Both the position numbers and the translations under genes were made by a program. From Clostridiales bacterium (GTDB taxonomy: Bacteria > Bacillota > Clostridia > TANB77 > CAG-508), in NCBI GenBank assembly GCA_004554705.1, contig SFKS01000007.1, positions 25,706 through 89,705 on the forward strand: DNA of 64,000 nucleotides. The letters run 5' to 3'. Each line of letters opens with the position of its first letter. Within the stretch, counting starts at the first letter, position 1. The notes under the pieces are model-generated. The model was not told where the DNA came from, did no database searches, and saw only the letters and a program-made list of their open reading frames with translations. This document shows, piece by piece, positions 1 through 8,667 of this stretch.

Positions 1-273
1 ATCATTTCTGAAATATTTATATTTTTCTTTTCTAAAAGAAATACTAGAATTGGAATTATTATACATAGCAGGTATAATATTATTGTACTAATTTTTCCGG
101 TTGAATATATTAAAGCTTGTCCTTATTAGATTTAGCAGTATTCCTAGTGCTTGCAAGCATAATATTATAAGATATGCTGTGTCGTTTTTCTTTATCATTT
201 TTAATAACAAAATATATATAAAAAGTATAAATGCAACTAGTGTAAATATTATTTTTCCTATCATAAAAGTCAC
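1..273 (-). CDS. Membrane protein with CGG +1 frameshift (3' end outside window)
   Basis: A very hydrophobic protein begins at 273 with a transmembrane segment at about residues 5-25 and a second at about 33-50. The starting frame stops at 88, two codons after an in-frame CGG (97-99). Dropping the C of that CGG gives Asn-Gly-Lys-Ile-Ser and opens a frame to the window edge that encodes another transmembrane helix (IILYLLCIIIPILVFLLE) and then a polar tail. The hydrophobic pattern continues without a break across the junction, so I read this as one gene of unknown function. The C-terminus lies beyond the window, and the family is not certain. Confidence 0.6.
97..99 (-). other. CGG +1 frameshift site 1 (membrane protein)
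   Basis: Sense strand: AAC CGG AAA AAT TAG in the starting frame, AAC (C) GGA AAA ATT AGT in the continuing frame. CGG is codon 59. The starting frame ends two codons later. Confidence 0.65.
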
Positions 274-294
274 TTATTCCTTTCTTTGTAACGT

Positions 295-834
295 TTATGT
301 GTTTTTATTTACAAATTTTTTCTTGTAATTTTCTATACTTCTTTGTATTGTTTCTTTTGCTGCTTCTTTACCTAATATTTCCTCCACTACAGTTTCTCTG
401 TATTCTAATTGTTTATATACTTCAAAAAAATGTTTTATTTCACTTGATATATGTTCTGGCAATTCTGTTATATCGTTATATGTATTTAAAAATGGGTCTT
501 TTTTTGCTATTGCTATTATTTTTTCATCTTTTTGTTGTGAGTCTATCATTGTCAATACTCCTATTGGGTAACATTCTACTAAGGTCATTGGCTCTATGTT
601 TTCTTGACATAGCACAAGTACATCTAATGGGTCATTATCTTCCGCATAAGTTTTTGGTATGAAGCCATAATTTGCAGGATAATGTGTTGCTGTATACAAA
701 ACTCTATCTAGTCTTAACAGTCCTGTTTCTTTATCTAATTCGTATTTGTTCCTGCCTCCTTTTGTTATCTCAATAACTGAAATAAAATCATCTTTTTTGA
801 TTCTGTTATCATTAATATCATGCCATATGTTCAT
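295..834 (-). CDS. ppa: Soluble inorganic pyrophosphatase, family I
   Basis: Hydrolyses pyrophosphate to two phosphates in the cytoplasm and so pulls biosynthetic reactions forward. The 179-aa length is normal for a bacterial family I enzyme. The family signature with its three metal-binding aspartates is visible as DNDPLDVLV at about residues 66-74. The upstream Lys/Glu/Arg and Tyr residues of the active site (EITKGGRNKYE; HYPANYGF) are also present. The start ATG overlaps the yqeG stop as ATGA, which implies translational coupling. There are no in-frame CGG codons. Confidence 0.96.
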   Translation of the reverse strand: MNIWHDINDNRIKKDDFISVIEITKGGRNKYELDKETGLLRLDRVLYTATHYPANYGFIPKTYAEDNDPLDVLVLCQENIEPMTLVECYPIGVLTMIDSQQKDEKIIAIAKKDPFLNTYNDITELPEHISSEIKHFFEVYKQLEYRETVVEEILGKEAAKETIQRSIENYKKKFVNKNT

Positions 835-1332
835 TGTTTGTTCTCCTTTTTTAAATATCTATGTAATACAATTTTTTCAAATGGTCTTTTTAGTCTGGTT
901 AACCATATATCTCTTGTATCTATTGGTTTTGTAAGTATTGTAAACATATTGCATCTATTACCCCCATACACATCTGTAAATATTTGGTCACCTACTACAG
1001 CTATGTTTTGTGGTTCTAAATTCAATATGCTTTTTGCTTTTTTAAATCCTTTTTTATTAGGTTTATGTGCAAAGTATAAATATTCCAAGTCTAATGTTTC
1101 TGCTACTTTCTTTACTTTATATAATTTATTTGTATTTGATAATATGCACATTTTTATTCCTTGCTTTTTTAATTCATTACACCATTGTTCGCATCCGGTT
1201 TAGTAATACTTTGTCAAAATCTATTAATGTATTATCTATATCTAGTATTAGTCCTTTTATTTTGTTTTTTTTCAGTAAATCAATTGTTATTTCTTTAACA
1301 TTGTTTAAATATAATTTAGGGTATAATTTCAT
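831..1332 (-). CDS. yqeG: YqeG-family HAD phosphatase, read through a CGG +1 frameshift
   Basis: YqeG is a HAD subclass IIIA phosphatase that in Firmicutes usually sits beside yqeH, aroE and nadD; its substrate is not settled. The first frame (ATG at 1332) carries HAD motif I, LDIDNTLIDFD, and stops soon after an in-frame CGG at codon 46. The second frame carries motif II (ILSNT), a lysine and motif III (VVGDQIFTDVYGGNR). Removing the C of the CGG joins both into a 166-aa protein close to the normal family length. Its TGA then overlaps the ppa start (ATGA). Both halves are well conserved, so decay seems unlikely. The alternatives are a sequencing artefact or real frameshifting. Confidence 0.85.
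1195..1197 (-). other. CGG +1 frameshift site 2 (yqeG)
   Basis: Sense strand: CTA AAC CGG ATG CGA in the starting frame, which ends at TAA five codons later. The continuing frame is AAC (C) GGA TGC GAA CAA TGG. CGG is codon 46, between HAD motifs I and II. Confidence 0.8.
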
Positions 1333-1368
1333 TAGTCCTCCATAATAATATATTTCCCCTACATGTTA

Positions 1369-1797
1369 TTATTGCAGGGGTAATCGTTTGTTATTAATAT
1401 ATACTTCTAGTATGTAAACAGCTGATATTGTATCTACAATATTTCTTTTGTTTTTAGGTTTAATTCCGAGTTCATTCATTGTTTTATGTGCTTGTACTGT
1501 TGTTAATCTTTCATCAACGGTTTCTATTTTAATTTTATTGTATTTGCATTTTAATTTATGAATGAATTGTTCAGTTTTTTGTGCCCTTTCTGTTTTTGAG
1601 CCGTCCATATTAAGTGGCATACCTATTACTATTGTACTTATTTCATATGTATTTATAATGTCGTCTATTTTTGCTAATACCTTTTTGTCATTTCCATTAT
1701 ATGTAATGGTTTCTAATCCCTGTGCTGTGATTCCTAAAGCATCTGTTACTGCTATTCCTACCCTTGCATCTCCATAATCTATTCCAAGTGTTCTCAT
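1369..1797 (-). CDS. ruvX: Putative pre-16S rRNA nuclease / RuvX-type resolvase
   Basis: The 142-aa protein belongs to the YqgF/RuvX family with an RNase H-like fold, implicated in 16S rRNA 5'-end maturation and earlier proposed as a Holliday junction resolvase. The N-terminal strand LGIDYGDARVGIAVTD holds the first catalytic aspartate. The central VIGMPLNMDGS and the DERLTT motif hold the second and third acidic positions (VDERLTT at about residues 95-101). It lies 3 nt upstream of the ireB stop on the same strand, the usual Firmicute order alaS-ireB-ruvX. The length and motifs are typical. Confidence 0.95.
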   Translation of the reverse strand: MRTLGIDYGDARVGIAVTDALGITAQGLETITYNGNDKKVLAKIDDIINTYEISTIVIGMPLNMDGSKTERAQKTEQFIHKLKCKYNKIKIETVDERLTTVQAHKTMNELGIKPKNKRNIVDTISAVYILEVYINNKRLPLQ

Positions 1798-1800
1798 ATT

Positions 1801-2055
1801 TTAATCTTCTATTCCTATATAGTTTTTAACCATGCTTTCTAAAAGTTCATCTCTTTCTATTGCTTTTATTATGTTTCTTGCTTCTTTATGGCTTGTTATA
1901 TATGTTGGATCTCCTGATAATATATATCCAACAATTTGATTTATTGGGTTATAGCCTTTCTCTTCTAATGCCTGATATACTTCTTTTAAAATTTCTTTTG
2001 TTTTTAAGCTTCTATCTTTTTCAACTTTAAAGCTCATTGTTTTATCACTTGCCAT
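1801..2055 (-). CDS. ireB: IreB-family regulatory phosphoprotein (UPF0297)
   Basis: An 84-aa cytoplasmic protein of the YrzL/UPF0297 family. In Enterococcus, IreB is phosphorylated by the PASTA kinase IreK and modulates cell-wall stress and cephalosporin resistance. Family hallmarks are the N-terminal DKTMSFKVEKD and the region NPINQIVGYILSGDPTYITSH. The spacing to ruvX (3 nt) supports an operon. The start at 2055 is preceded by an aaggagg-like SD (AGGAGGAATT). Confidence 0.95.
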   Translation of the reverse strand: MASDKTMSFKVEKDRSLKTKEILKEVYQALEEKGYNPINQIVGYILSGDPTYITSHKEARNIIKAIERDELLESMVKNYIGIED

Positions 2056-2075
2056 AACTAAATTCCTCCTTTTTA

Positions 2076-3182
2076 TTAAATATAGTTTATTGCACTCTCT
2101 GTCTTAGGACTATTGTCTAAATATTCCTCTAGTTTTTTTGTTACTTCTTCAAGACCTGTGCCCTTATAGTATGTCCCTAATACAAAGTTTATTACTGGCT
2201 GTATTTCTGTTATTTTTTTTCCTTTTTTGTTGTTTATAACTATTTTTATGTTTTCAAGGTTTTGTTTTATGTTTGATATGAATTCTATAGTATTTTCAAT
2301 TTCTGTTCCTGAAAATGCAATTGCAAATTTAGGTCCCATATAACGTACAAATATATATTCTGATGAAATGTTTGTTTTAACTGTATTCGCTACTTGTATA
2401 ATTAATTCAGTTCCAACTTTTCTTCCTATCTTTTCATTAATTTCTTCTATATTATTTATTGAAAACATACAAATTGCACTTTTCCCATATTTGTCAATTA
2501 TTCTCTTACCTTTTCCATATAGATATTCTGCTGAATTTAATCCTGTGAATTTGTCTGTTCTATATATATTTTCTATAGTATTTTGATATGATATTGTTTT
2601 TAATACTGAAATTATATTTTCTCGTATTATTTCTAAGATTCCTGTGTCCATTCTATCAAATGCATGTGGTTCGTCTTTTTCTATGATCCAGTATCCTATA
2701 TAAATATTGTCAATATATAATGGGAAGAACATTGCTGATTTTGCTCTCATCATGTCTGATTTTTGATAACTTAGTTTTTCATTAGGCTTATTTACTGTTA
2801 CATATTTAGGGATTGCATTTGCTATACTGTCCTTAAAAATTGGTTCTGTATGAAGATTTTTCATAGTGTCCCAAAACTTTTCATCTACATTTGTTGCCTT
2901 TAGTACATATTCTGCACCATTAAATATTACAATGGTTGAATATTTTATATGATATTTTTCAATAAGAATGTCATTTATGATTTTTATTTTATCTTCTGCT
3001 AATGCGTCTTTTCCTATTGTATCCATAAAATCTTGCAACACCCTTAAATTTGCGATTTTTTCGTTAGTATTGCTTAATCCTTTTACTTTTTTGTATATAG
3101 ATAAATTGTATATTACTAAGCATACTACCAGGATTACTAGAACAAATATTACACTAATTAGTCCAATAGTCAATTTTTTCAC
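2076..3182 (-). CDS. Membrane-anchored protein with a degenerate GGDEF domain
   Basis: 368 aa. One N-terminal transmembrane helix (about residues 5-27) precedes a GAF-like sensory region (about 45-195). The C-terminal domain (about 205-365) has the secondary-structure pattern of a diguanylate cyclase, but the active-site loop reads RYMGPKF at 280-286 instead of RYGGDEF, and the metal-binding aspartate of the first strand is replaced in SINNIEEIN. Cyclic-di-GMP synthesis is therefore unlikely. A binding, scaffold or sensor role is an inference. The gene sits 5 nt upstream of the next minus-strand unit boundary with 760-aa gene 3188-5470, suggesting co-transcription. Confidence 0.75.
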   Translation of the reverse strand: MKKLTIGLISVIFVLVILVVCLVIYNLSIYKKVKGLSNTNEKIANLRVLQDFMDTIGKDALAEDKIKIINDILIEKYHIKYSTIVIFNGAEYVLKATNVDEKFWDTMKNLHTEPIFKDSIANAIPKYVTVNKPNEKLSYQKSDMMRAKSAMFFPLYIDNIYIGYWIIEKDEPHAFDRMDTGILEIIRENIISVLKTISYQNTIENIYRTDKFTGLNSAEYLYGKGKRIIDKYGKSAICMFSINNIEEINEKIGRKVGTELIIQVANTVKTNISSEYIFVRYMGPKFAIAFSGTEIENTIEFISNIKQNLENIKIVINNKKGKKITEIQPVINFVLGTYYKGTGLEEVTKKLEEYLDNSPKTESAINYI

Positions 3183-3187
3183 CTCTT

Positions 3188-5470
3188 TTAGTAATTTTTC
3201 TTCATTCTGTTTAATATCTCATTCGTTTGACTTGAAAAAGGGTTTCTATTTCTTTTTTCATCAAATGCTGTAGAATATGGCTGTTTATTTACTAATGGAT
3301 ATACCATGTTTGCCAATTCTCTTAGTGATGTTATAAATTGTTTTGTGTATCCATTTAATGATATTACGCAGTTTGCTAAAGAGTCTAAATATTTTACATA
3401 GTTTTGCATCTCAAATGGAATTTCACAATATTTTATTGTATCTTTGTTAAATAGCTCTGTCATGTATGTCATGTTTGGTGAATTATAACATGACATGCCT
3501 CCTATTAATGTTTTTGCATTTAAGCTTCTTATTTTTGCTGATTTGTTTATTACTATTTTAAGTTTTTCTGGTTTTAATATGTCTTTTGATTTTAAGTTTC
3601 TTAAAAAAGCTGTTAATGGTTGTATAGTTAATACATCCATTGACTGTACTAGATATATTTCTTGCGATTTTTCAAATATTTCTGGATTTGTATCAAAATC
3701 TGTATCGATTAATATTGCTGAATATTGAGTTGCTAATGTTGATAAAATTTTATCAATCTCATATTCTTTTTCTTCTCCTGGCATTTCTGTATATACTGTT
3801 AAGTTCCTTTTTGCACTGATACCAGTAGCTACACCATTTTGTAAGTTTTTCATACAGTCTCTTGCTATTCCTCTTAATGTTTCTTCATTGTTTGTATATA
3901 TGTAATAAGCATTTTTTGTTTTTGTCATGTCTAATATGGCTGTATTTATTCCCATAGATGCTAACATTTCAGCAGTATTATTAACAACAAATGATGTGCC
4001 ATTTTTAGTGGTTCCTACAAATGCTACTATTTTTTTGTCGCTAGTAAGTAGTGTGTTGAGATTTGAATATGTATTGTTGGTTTTTGCAATATAGTTGTTT
4101 TCTGTATTGTGTTGAATATTCATTTCATTTGTTTTTACTTGTGTATCCTGTGGACTATTACTTTCTTCTGGCATATTAAACAAATCTATTTCTGGTTGTT
4201 CTGTTTCTTCTTCTAGACTAAACAAGTCTATTTCCTCTTGCCTTGTATTCTCTTGCTTTGCATCTTCTTGTTCGTCTAAGTTAAACAAATCTATTTCTGG
4301 TTCAGGTGCTTTAATATCTTCTGTTTCGATTTCGTTTTCTTGTTGTTTTTTCGGCCTACCTCTTCCTCTTTTTGTTGCTTGGTCTTGTTCTTCTTTTGGA
4401 GGATTCTTTCTTGGTCTACCTCTTCCTCTTTTTGCTTCTAGTTCGATTTTTTCTTTATCTTGTGCATCTGTTTCGATTTCCTGCATATCTATATTCTCTA
4501 TGTCTGTTTCTTCTGGAGTTTCGATTGTTCCACTTCTTTGCTCTAGAAAATCCTTCTCTACTACGATATCTTGTCTTATTTCTGGTTTTTTAATGTTTGG
4601 TACTTCTATTTTTTGTACTTTAGATGTTGTAATATTTGTTGGTATTACAACTGATTTTATATTTTTTGGTTTTATTAATTGCTCTAATATGCTATTTTCT
4701 TCATTAACTTGTTGTTTGTTTTTGATTTTTTCTTTGTAGTTTTCTGTTTTCTTTTTAAAGTCAATACCATTTAGTGCTGAGGTAGTTACTAGTTGCTGAT
4801 ATTTTGGAGATCTTTCTTCTAGTACTGCTTTTACATTTAACGGTAAATATTTTATTATAATTCTAAGTTGTGTGTCATTATACTGGCTTACAATATTGTT
4901 AAAGCTGTCTATATATTTGTTTTCATTTTTTCCAAGTCTTGCATAATGTGCTATTATATTTTCTACTTCTGCTTCACTAACGTTGTCTTCGCTTTCAGTT
5001 TCTCCTAGTTCGCTTTCGTGTATGTTATAATATTGTTTTGCTGCTTCTTTATCCCTAGGATGATTTATTAATCTGCAAATTTCATCTATACTTCTATCTT
5101 GTCCGATTATTGCATTATATATTTCTTTTGAATAAATTTTTATTAGCATGTCATCTGTTTTTTTTCTTCTGTCTGCACATATTAATATTATGTCTATATG
5201 TTCATTTGGTGCATTTTTTATTTCTTCAGTAATTTTACTATATTTTTCAAATAGAAATTTATCTATTAAATCATAATCATTGTTTGCATATGGTTCTAAA
5301 TCTTCACTTATTACTATTCTACTATAGCTTTTATCCTTTTGTAATTCTTGATATATTGCATTAAAATAATAGACGTTTTTGTAAGATAGTATCTCTTGGT
5401 AGTCTCTTTGATATTTCTTTACAATTGCTTCTGAAACATTATCATTATTTACTGCAAATAAGACTTTCAT
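3188..5470 (-). CDS. ParA/TadZ-like P-loop protein with two AT-hooks and repeated IDLF motifs
   Basis: 760 aa. The N-terminal ~150 residues resemble a receiver-like alpha/beta domain. A long, charged, disordered linker (about 250-475) contains two AT-hook motifs (RGRGRPRKN near 348-356 and RGRGRPKK near 368-375) and three copies of an acidic E-I-D-L-F-x-x-x-E motif (392-400, 413-421, 427-435). The C-terminal domain (about 480-740) looks like a MinD/ParA-type ATPase, but the Walker A region reads VGTTKNGTSFVVN and lacks the usual paired lysines, so ATP hydrolysis is uncertain. It lies upstream of the GGDEF-like gene and downstream of a small secreted or membrane protein. Function unknown; a DNA- or pole-tethered organiser is an inference. 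Confidence 0.55.
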   Translation of the reverse strand: MKVLFAVNNDNVSEAIVKKYQRDYQEILSYKNVYYFNAIYQELQKDKSYSRIVISEDLEPYANNDYDLIDKFLFEKYSKITEEIKNAPNEHIDIILICADRRKKTDDMLIKIYSKEIYNAIIGQDRSIDEICRLINHPRDKEAAKQYYNIHESELGETESEDNVSEAEVENIIAHYARLGKNENKYIDSFNNIVSQYNDTQLRIIIKYLPLNVKAVLEERSPKYQQLVTTSALNGIDFKKKTENYKEKIKNKQQVNEENSILEQLIKPKNIKSVVIPTNITTSKVQKIEVPNIKKPEIRQDIVVEKDFLEQRSGTIETPEETDIENIDMQEIETDAQDKEKIELEAKRGRGRPRKNPPKEEQDQATKRGRGRPKKQQENEIETEDIKAPEPEIDLFNLDEQEDAKQENTRQEEIDLFSLEEETEQPEIDLFNMPEESNSPQDTQVKTNEMNIQHNTENNYIAKTNNTYSNLNTLLTSDKKIVAFVGTTKNGTSFVVNNTAEMLASMGINTAILDMTKTKNAYYIYTNNEETLRGIARDCMKNLQNGVATGISAKRNLTVYTEMPGEEKEYEIDKILSTLATQYSAILIDTDFDTNPEIFEKSQEIYLVQSMDVLTIQPLTAFLRNLKSKDILKPEKLKIVINKSAKIRSLNAKTLIGGMSCYNSPNMTYMTELFNKDTIKYCEIPFEMQNYVKYLDSLANCVISLNGYTKQFITSLRELANMVYPLVNKQPYSTAFDEKRNRNPFSSQTNEILNRMKKNY

Positions 5471-5474
5471 ATGT

Positions 5475-5876
5475 TTAACCCCTCCAACCCATTACTATGA
5501 GTGCATATATAAATGGTAATACTTGGCATATAACAAGTATTGTAACAAAAATTATTACTGTTCCAAAACCTCTATGTTTATAGTCCAATCTTCTTGTCCC
5601 CATTGCATATTGGAATATAAGTCCTATTATTATGCCTACAAAACAGAATGGAATACTATAAGGTTGTACTATTTCTTCAATTATATAACCTGCTAGCCAA
5701 TATGCATCAGAGCCATATTTTTCTGTATAGATTTCTTTCTTTATTTCCATTTTATCCTTTATCTCTGAAACGTCATTTTTGTTATGTTGTTCAAGAGTGT
5801 TTACTTCTGTAGCTAATGTTGTATTGATTGATAGCAAACACAAGATTATTAATATTATTGCAATCGTTTTTTTCAT
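5475..5876 (-). CDS. Small membrane protein with signal peptide
   Basis: 133 aa. Residues 1-22 form a typical signal sequence (basic MKK, then a hydrophobic core ending near TTLA). The middle is charged and two transmembrane helices follow at about 74-92 and 105-128. I do not recognise the family. It lies 4 nt upstream of the AT-hook/ParA-like gene on the same strand and so is probably its operon partner, perhaps a membrane anchor. An SD (GGAGGTATAAAATG) supports the start at 5876. Confidence 0.6.
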   Translation of the reverse strand: MKKTIAIILIILCLLSINTTLATEVNTLEQHNKNDVSEIKDKMEIKKEIYTEKYGSDAYWLAGYIIEEIVQPYSIPFCFVGIIIGLIFQYAMGTRRLDYKHRGFGTVIIFVTILVICQVLPFIYALIVMGWRG

Positions 5877-6039
5877 TTTATACCTCCATATAAATTACTT
5901 TTTTCACTTATACTATCATACAATATTCTTAGAAAAATAGCAAGTTTATTTTATGATTTTTTTAAGAATTTTTCCAGAATGAAAAATAGGAAATATGTCT
6001 TGATTTTAGAAAACATATTTCCTTATATTTTATTCATGC

Positions 6040-7263
6040 TTATGTCTCTTTTACTTTTATATCTCTTACATGTTCTATTTTTTCCCATGTTGTGTTTGGT
6101 TTTATTAGTGCTTTTATGTTTATAAGTATCCAAGATCCTAAAAATAGAGGATAGCAAAGTATACCTTTTAGCATTGGTTTTATAGGTCTTTTGTCTAATA
6201 GTAGTGTTAATATTGCTGTAAGTGGTGGCATTATAAAGGTTGCTATTAAATATTTTGCATAATTAAATATTAGACCCGCAAGTGTCATTCCATCTCCAAT
6301 GTAAATTATTAAATTTATTACTAATATTGAAAGTGTTACAACTAATATTGGCATGCCCATAAGATATAGTAGTCCATCAACATTCATCATTTTTTTGTTC
6401 CTTACAACCCCTGCTGCTAAGTCTTTTAAATAATACTTGAAGCATTGTATGTGACCTACTGACCATCTTGTTCTTTGTGTCCATGATTGTTTAAATCCTA
6501 ATGGTTGTTCATCATATACTTTTGCATCTGTTGCCCATCCTAAACGTCTTCCTTTTGCTATGTTTATTAATGAAAATTCTATATCTTCTGTCAAGGTCTT
6601 TGTGTTCCAGCCTTCTGCTTTTATTAAATCATATTTTACCATAAAACCTGTTCCATTTAGCAAGGGTGATAATCCAATATTGTATCTTGCTAAATGATAA
6701 AATCTATGCATTGTCCAATAGAATAATGCGTATCCTGCTGTTACCCATGTGTCATCTGGATTTTTAATGTCTCTATATCCTTGTACTACTTCCTCTCCTT
6801 GACAAAGTTTTTTGTTCATTGCGTTCATAAATTCTTTATCAACAACATTATCTGCATCAAAAACGCAAAGTGCATCATATTCTGCATTTTGCTCTTGCAT
6901 TTTGTTTAAAAACCATTGCATTGCATATCCTTTTGTTTTATGCTCTGGGTCATTTCTTTCATATACAATAGCTCCTGCATTTTTTGCAATATTTGCTGTA
7001 TTGTCTGTGCAGTTATCTGCTATTACATATATATCTAGCAATTCTTTTGGGTAATTTTGTTCTTTTAAGCTTTCAATTAAATTCTTTACAACTTTTTCTT
7101 CATTATGAGCTGGAATTATTGCCATAAATTTATGTTGTTTATTTGTTAACAATGGTTTCTCTTTGAATTTTATTAATGAGCAAACACTTATTGCTATGTT
7201 ATATAGCCAAAATATTGTAATTATTCCTATAAGTGCTTGTTGTAATATATACAAATAATCCAT
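6040..7263 (-). CDS. Processive family 2 glycosyltransferase (membrane)
   Basis: 407 aa. An N-terminal transmembrane helix precedes a GT-A catalytic domain with the donor-binding NEEKVVKNLIE region, DNCTDNT and the DxD-type VFDADNVV. The acceptor-site TEDIEFS and QRTRW motif (TQRTRWSVG) follow, as in BcsA/IcaA/NodC-type processive synthases. Three to four C-terminal transmembrane helices (about 300-395) complete the architecture. It probably polymerises a surface polysaccharide from a UDP-sugar at the inner membrane face. Which sugar is not visible from sequence. Confidence 0.85.
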   Translation of the reverse strand: MDYLYILQQALIGIITIFWLYNIAISVCSLIKFKEKPLLTNKQHKFMAIIPAHNEEKVVKNLIESLKEQNYPKELLDIYVIADNCTDNTANIAKNAGAIVYERNDPEHKTKGYAMQWFLNKMQEQNAEYDALCVFDADNVVDKEFMNAMNKKLCQGEEVVQGYRDIKNPDDTWVTAGYALFYWTMHRFYHLARYNIGLSPLLNGTGFMVKYDLIKAEGWNTKTLTEDIEFSLINIAKGRRLGWATDAKVYDEQPLGFKQSWTQRTRWSVGHIQCFKYYLKDLAAGVVRNKKMMNVDGLLYLMGMPILVVTLSILVINLIIYIGDGMTLAGLIFNYAKYLIATFIMPPLTAILTLLLDKRPIKPMLKGILCYPLFLGSWILINIKALIKPNTTWEKIEHVRDIKVKET

Positions 7264-7275
7264 TTTTTTACTCCT

Positions 7276-7968
7276 TTACATTGCTTCTTCTGTAGTTATA
7301 ACTTCATCTTCTTTATTATCTATAAATTCTAGACTACTAATAGATACTTCATATGCAGTTCTAGTTTCAACGCTTCCATCTTCATGTTTCTTTTCGTATG
7401 GTCTTGACTGAACTCTACCTACTAATTTCAATAATGTTCCTATTGGCATATCTTCACAGAATCTTGCATTTCTTCCCCATGTAATACATGGTATATAGTC
7501 TGATTTGTTATATGCTCTATTTACCGCTACTAATATATCTGCAATTTCTCTACCAAATGGTGTTTTTCTGTAGATTGGTTTTCTACAAATATGTCCTATT
7601 AATTGAACTTCATTAGGAACTTTTATTTCTTCTTCTTCTCCTTTTTCTCTAATTTCTTTTGCAAATACTGTTAATATTAATCTACTTTTTGTGTCTTCAT
7701 ATGTATTATAAGATCTGAATTGTCCTTCAATCACAACTTTTTTGCCAATACTTAAGTCAAAATTTGCAATTAATCTTTCTGATATTGTAATTGGTATAAT
7801 ATCAGATATTCCACTTAAACGTGGTATTTCTAAGTCAAAATTATAAAAGCTTTCTCCATAGATTTCGTGACTAAATTTTTTCTCACTTGTAACTTGACCA
7901 ACTAATATAATATAGTTGTTTTGTGAATAATTTGTAACCAATTTTATTTCCTCCTTTTTTTCGTCCAT
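7276..7968 (-). CDS. Single-stranded DNA-binding protein with two OB folds
   Basis: 230 aa. Two OB-fold segments lie in tandem (about residues 14-110 and 120-218), the second with the SSB-like pattern VQLIGHICRKPIYR...ILVAVNR...YIPCITWGRNA. A C-terminal acidic tip of the DDDIPF type is missing; the tail ends in KEDEVITTEEAM, which is acidic but different. This is the two-domain clostridial SSB/PriB-like type rather than canonical Ssb. It would protect ssDNA during replication or repair. Promoter at 8019-8047. Confidence 0.8.
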   Translation of the reverse strand: MDEKKEEIKLVTNYSQNNYIILVGQVTSEKKFSHEIYGESFYNFDLEIPRLSGISDIIPITISERLIANFDLSIGKKVVIEGQFRSYNTYEDTKSRLILTVFAKEIREKGEEEEIKVPNEVQLIGHICRKPIYRKTPFGREIADILVAVNRAYNKSDYIPCITWGRNARFCEDMPIGTLLKLVGRVQSRPYEKKHEDGSVETRTAYEVSISSLEFIDNKEDEVITTEEAM

Positions 7969-8018
7969 AAGATATCTTTTGCTTATACTTTTGGACTAGT
8001 CTTTTTTTAGACATTTAT

Positions 8019-8047
8019 ATTATACTACGTTTTCTATGGTTTGTCTA
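8019..8047 (-). promoter_or_regulatory. Sigma-A promoter for the SSB-like gene
   Basis: Sense strand: TAGACA, a 17-nt spacer, then TATAAT. It lies about 50 nt upstream of the start codon at 7968. Confidence 0.7.
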
Positions 8048-8100
8048 CATAAAATGGTAAAATTATGTTAGTTTTTTCTTTTTTTTCCTTTATTTTACTA

Positions 8101-8583
8101 TTATTGTGCTTTTTTTATATCTAATACTTTATATTTAACTACACCGCCCGGAGTATTTGCTTCTCTGATTTCTCCCTTTTTTGCTCCTATTAATGCTGCA
8201 CCTATTGGTGACACATTTGAAATTTTGTTTTGTGATAAATCTACTTCTGTTGAACCTACTATTGTGTATTCTAATTGTTCATCAAATTCTATGTCTAGTA
8301 TTTTTACAGTGTTTCCCACTTGTACAGTTTTTGTATCGATTTCTGATTCATCTATAATTTTTGCATATCTTAGTTTGTTTTCTAAGTCTGCTATTTTTAT
8401 TTCATTATCTGCTTGAGCATTTTTTGCTTCATCATATTCTGAATTTTCTGATAAGTCTCCAAATCCTAGTGCTACTTTAATTCGTTCTGATATTTCAGCT
8501 CTCTTTTCTGTTTTTAGATATTCTAATTGTTTTTCTAATTTGTTATACCCTTCTTGTGTTAATAAAAATTCTTTTTCTTCCAT
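8101..8583 (-). CDS. greA: Transcription elongation factor GreA
   Basis: 160 aa, normal length. The N-terminal coiled coil (about 5-75) includes the tip acidic cluster LGFGDLSENSEYDEAK (about 40-55), whose Asp/Glu residues enter the RNA polymerase secondary channel and stimulate transcript cleavage. The C-terminal FKBP-like domain ends in ...VVKYKVLDIKKAQ. GreA rescues backtracked polymerase. It has its own promoter at 8622-8650. Confidence 0.97.
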   Translation of the reverse strand: MEEKEFLLTQEGYNKLEKQLEYLKTEKRAEISERIKVALGFGDLSENSEYDEAKNAQADNEIKIADLENKLRYAKIIDESEIDTKTVQVGNTVKILDIEFDEQLEYTIVGSTEVDLSQNKISNVSPIGAALIGAKKGEIREANTPGGVVKYKVLDIKKAQ

Positions 8584-8621
8584 TTTTCATTACCCCTTTT
8601 TTATATTTATGTAGTTTCTTA

Positions 8622-8650
8622 ATCTTACTCTACAAAATACATTTTGTCAA
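8622..8650 (-). promoter_or_regulatory. Sigma-A promoter for greA
   Basis: Sense strand: TTGACA, a 17-nt spacer, then TAAGAT, about 40 nt upstream of the greA ATG at 8583. Confidence 0.65.
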
Positions 8651-8667
8651 GTATAATTTTACAAAAT

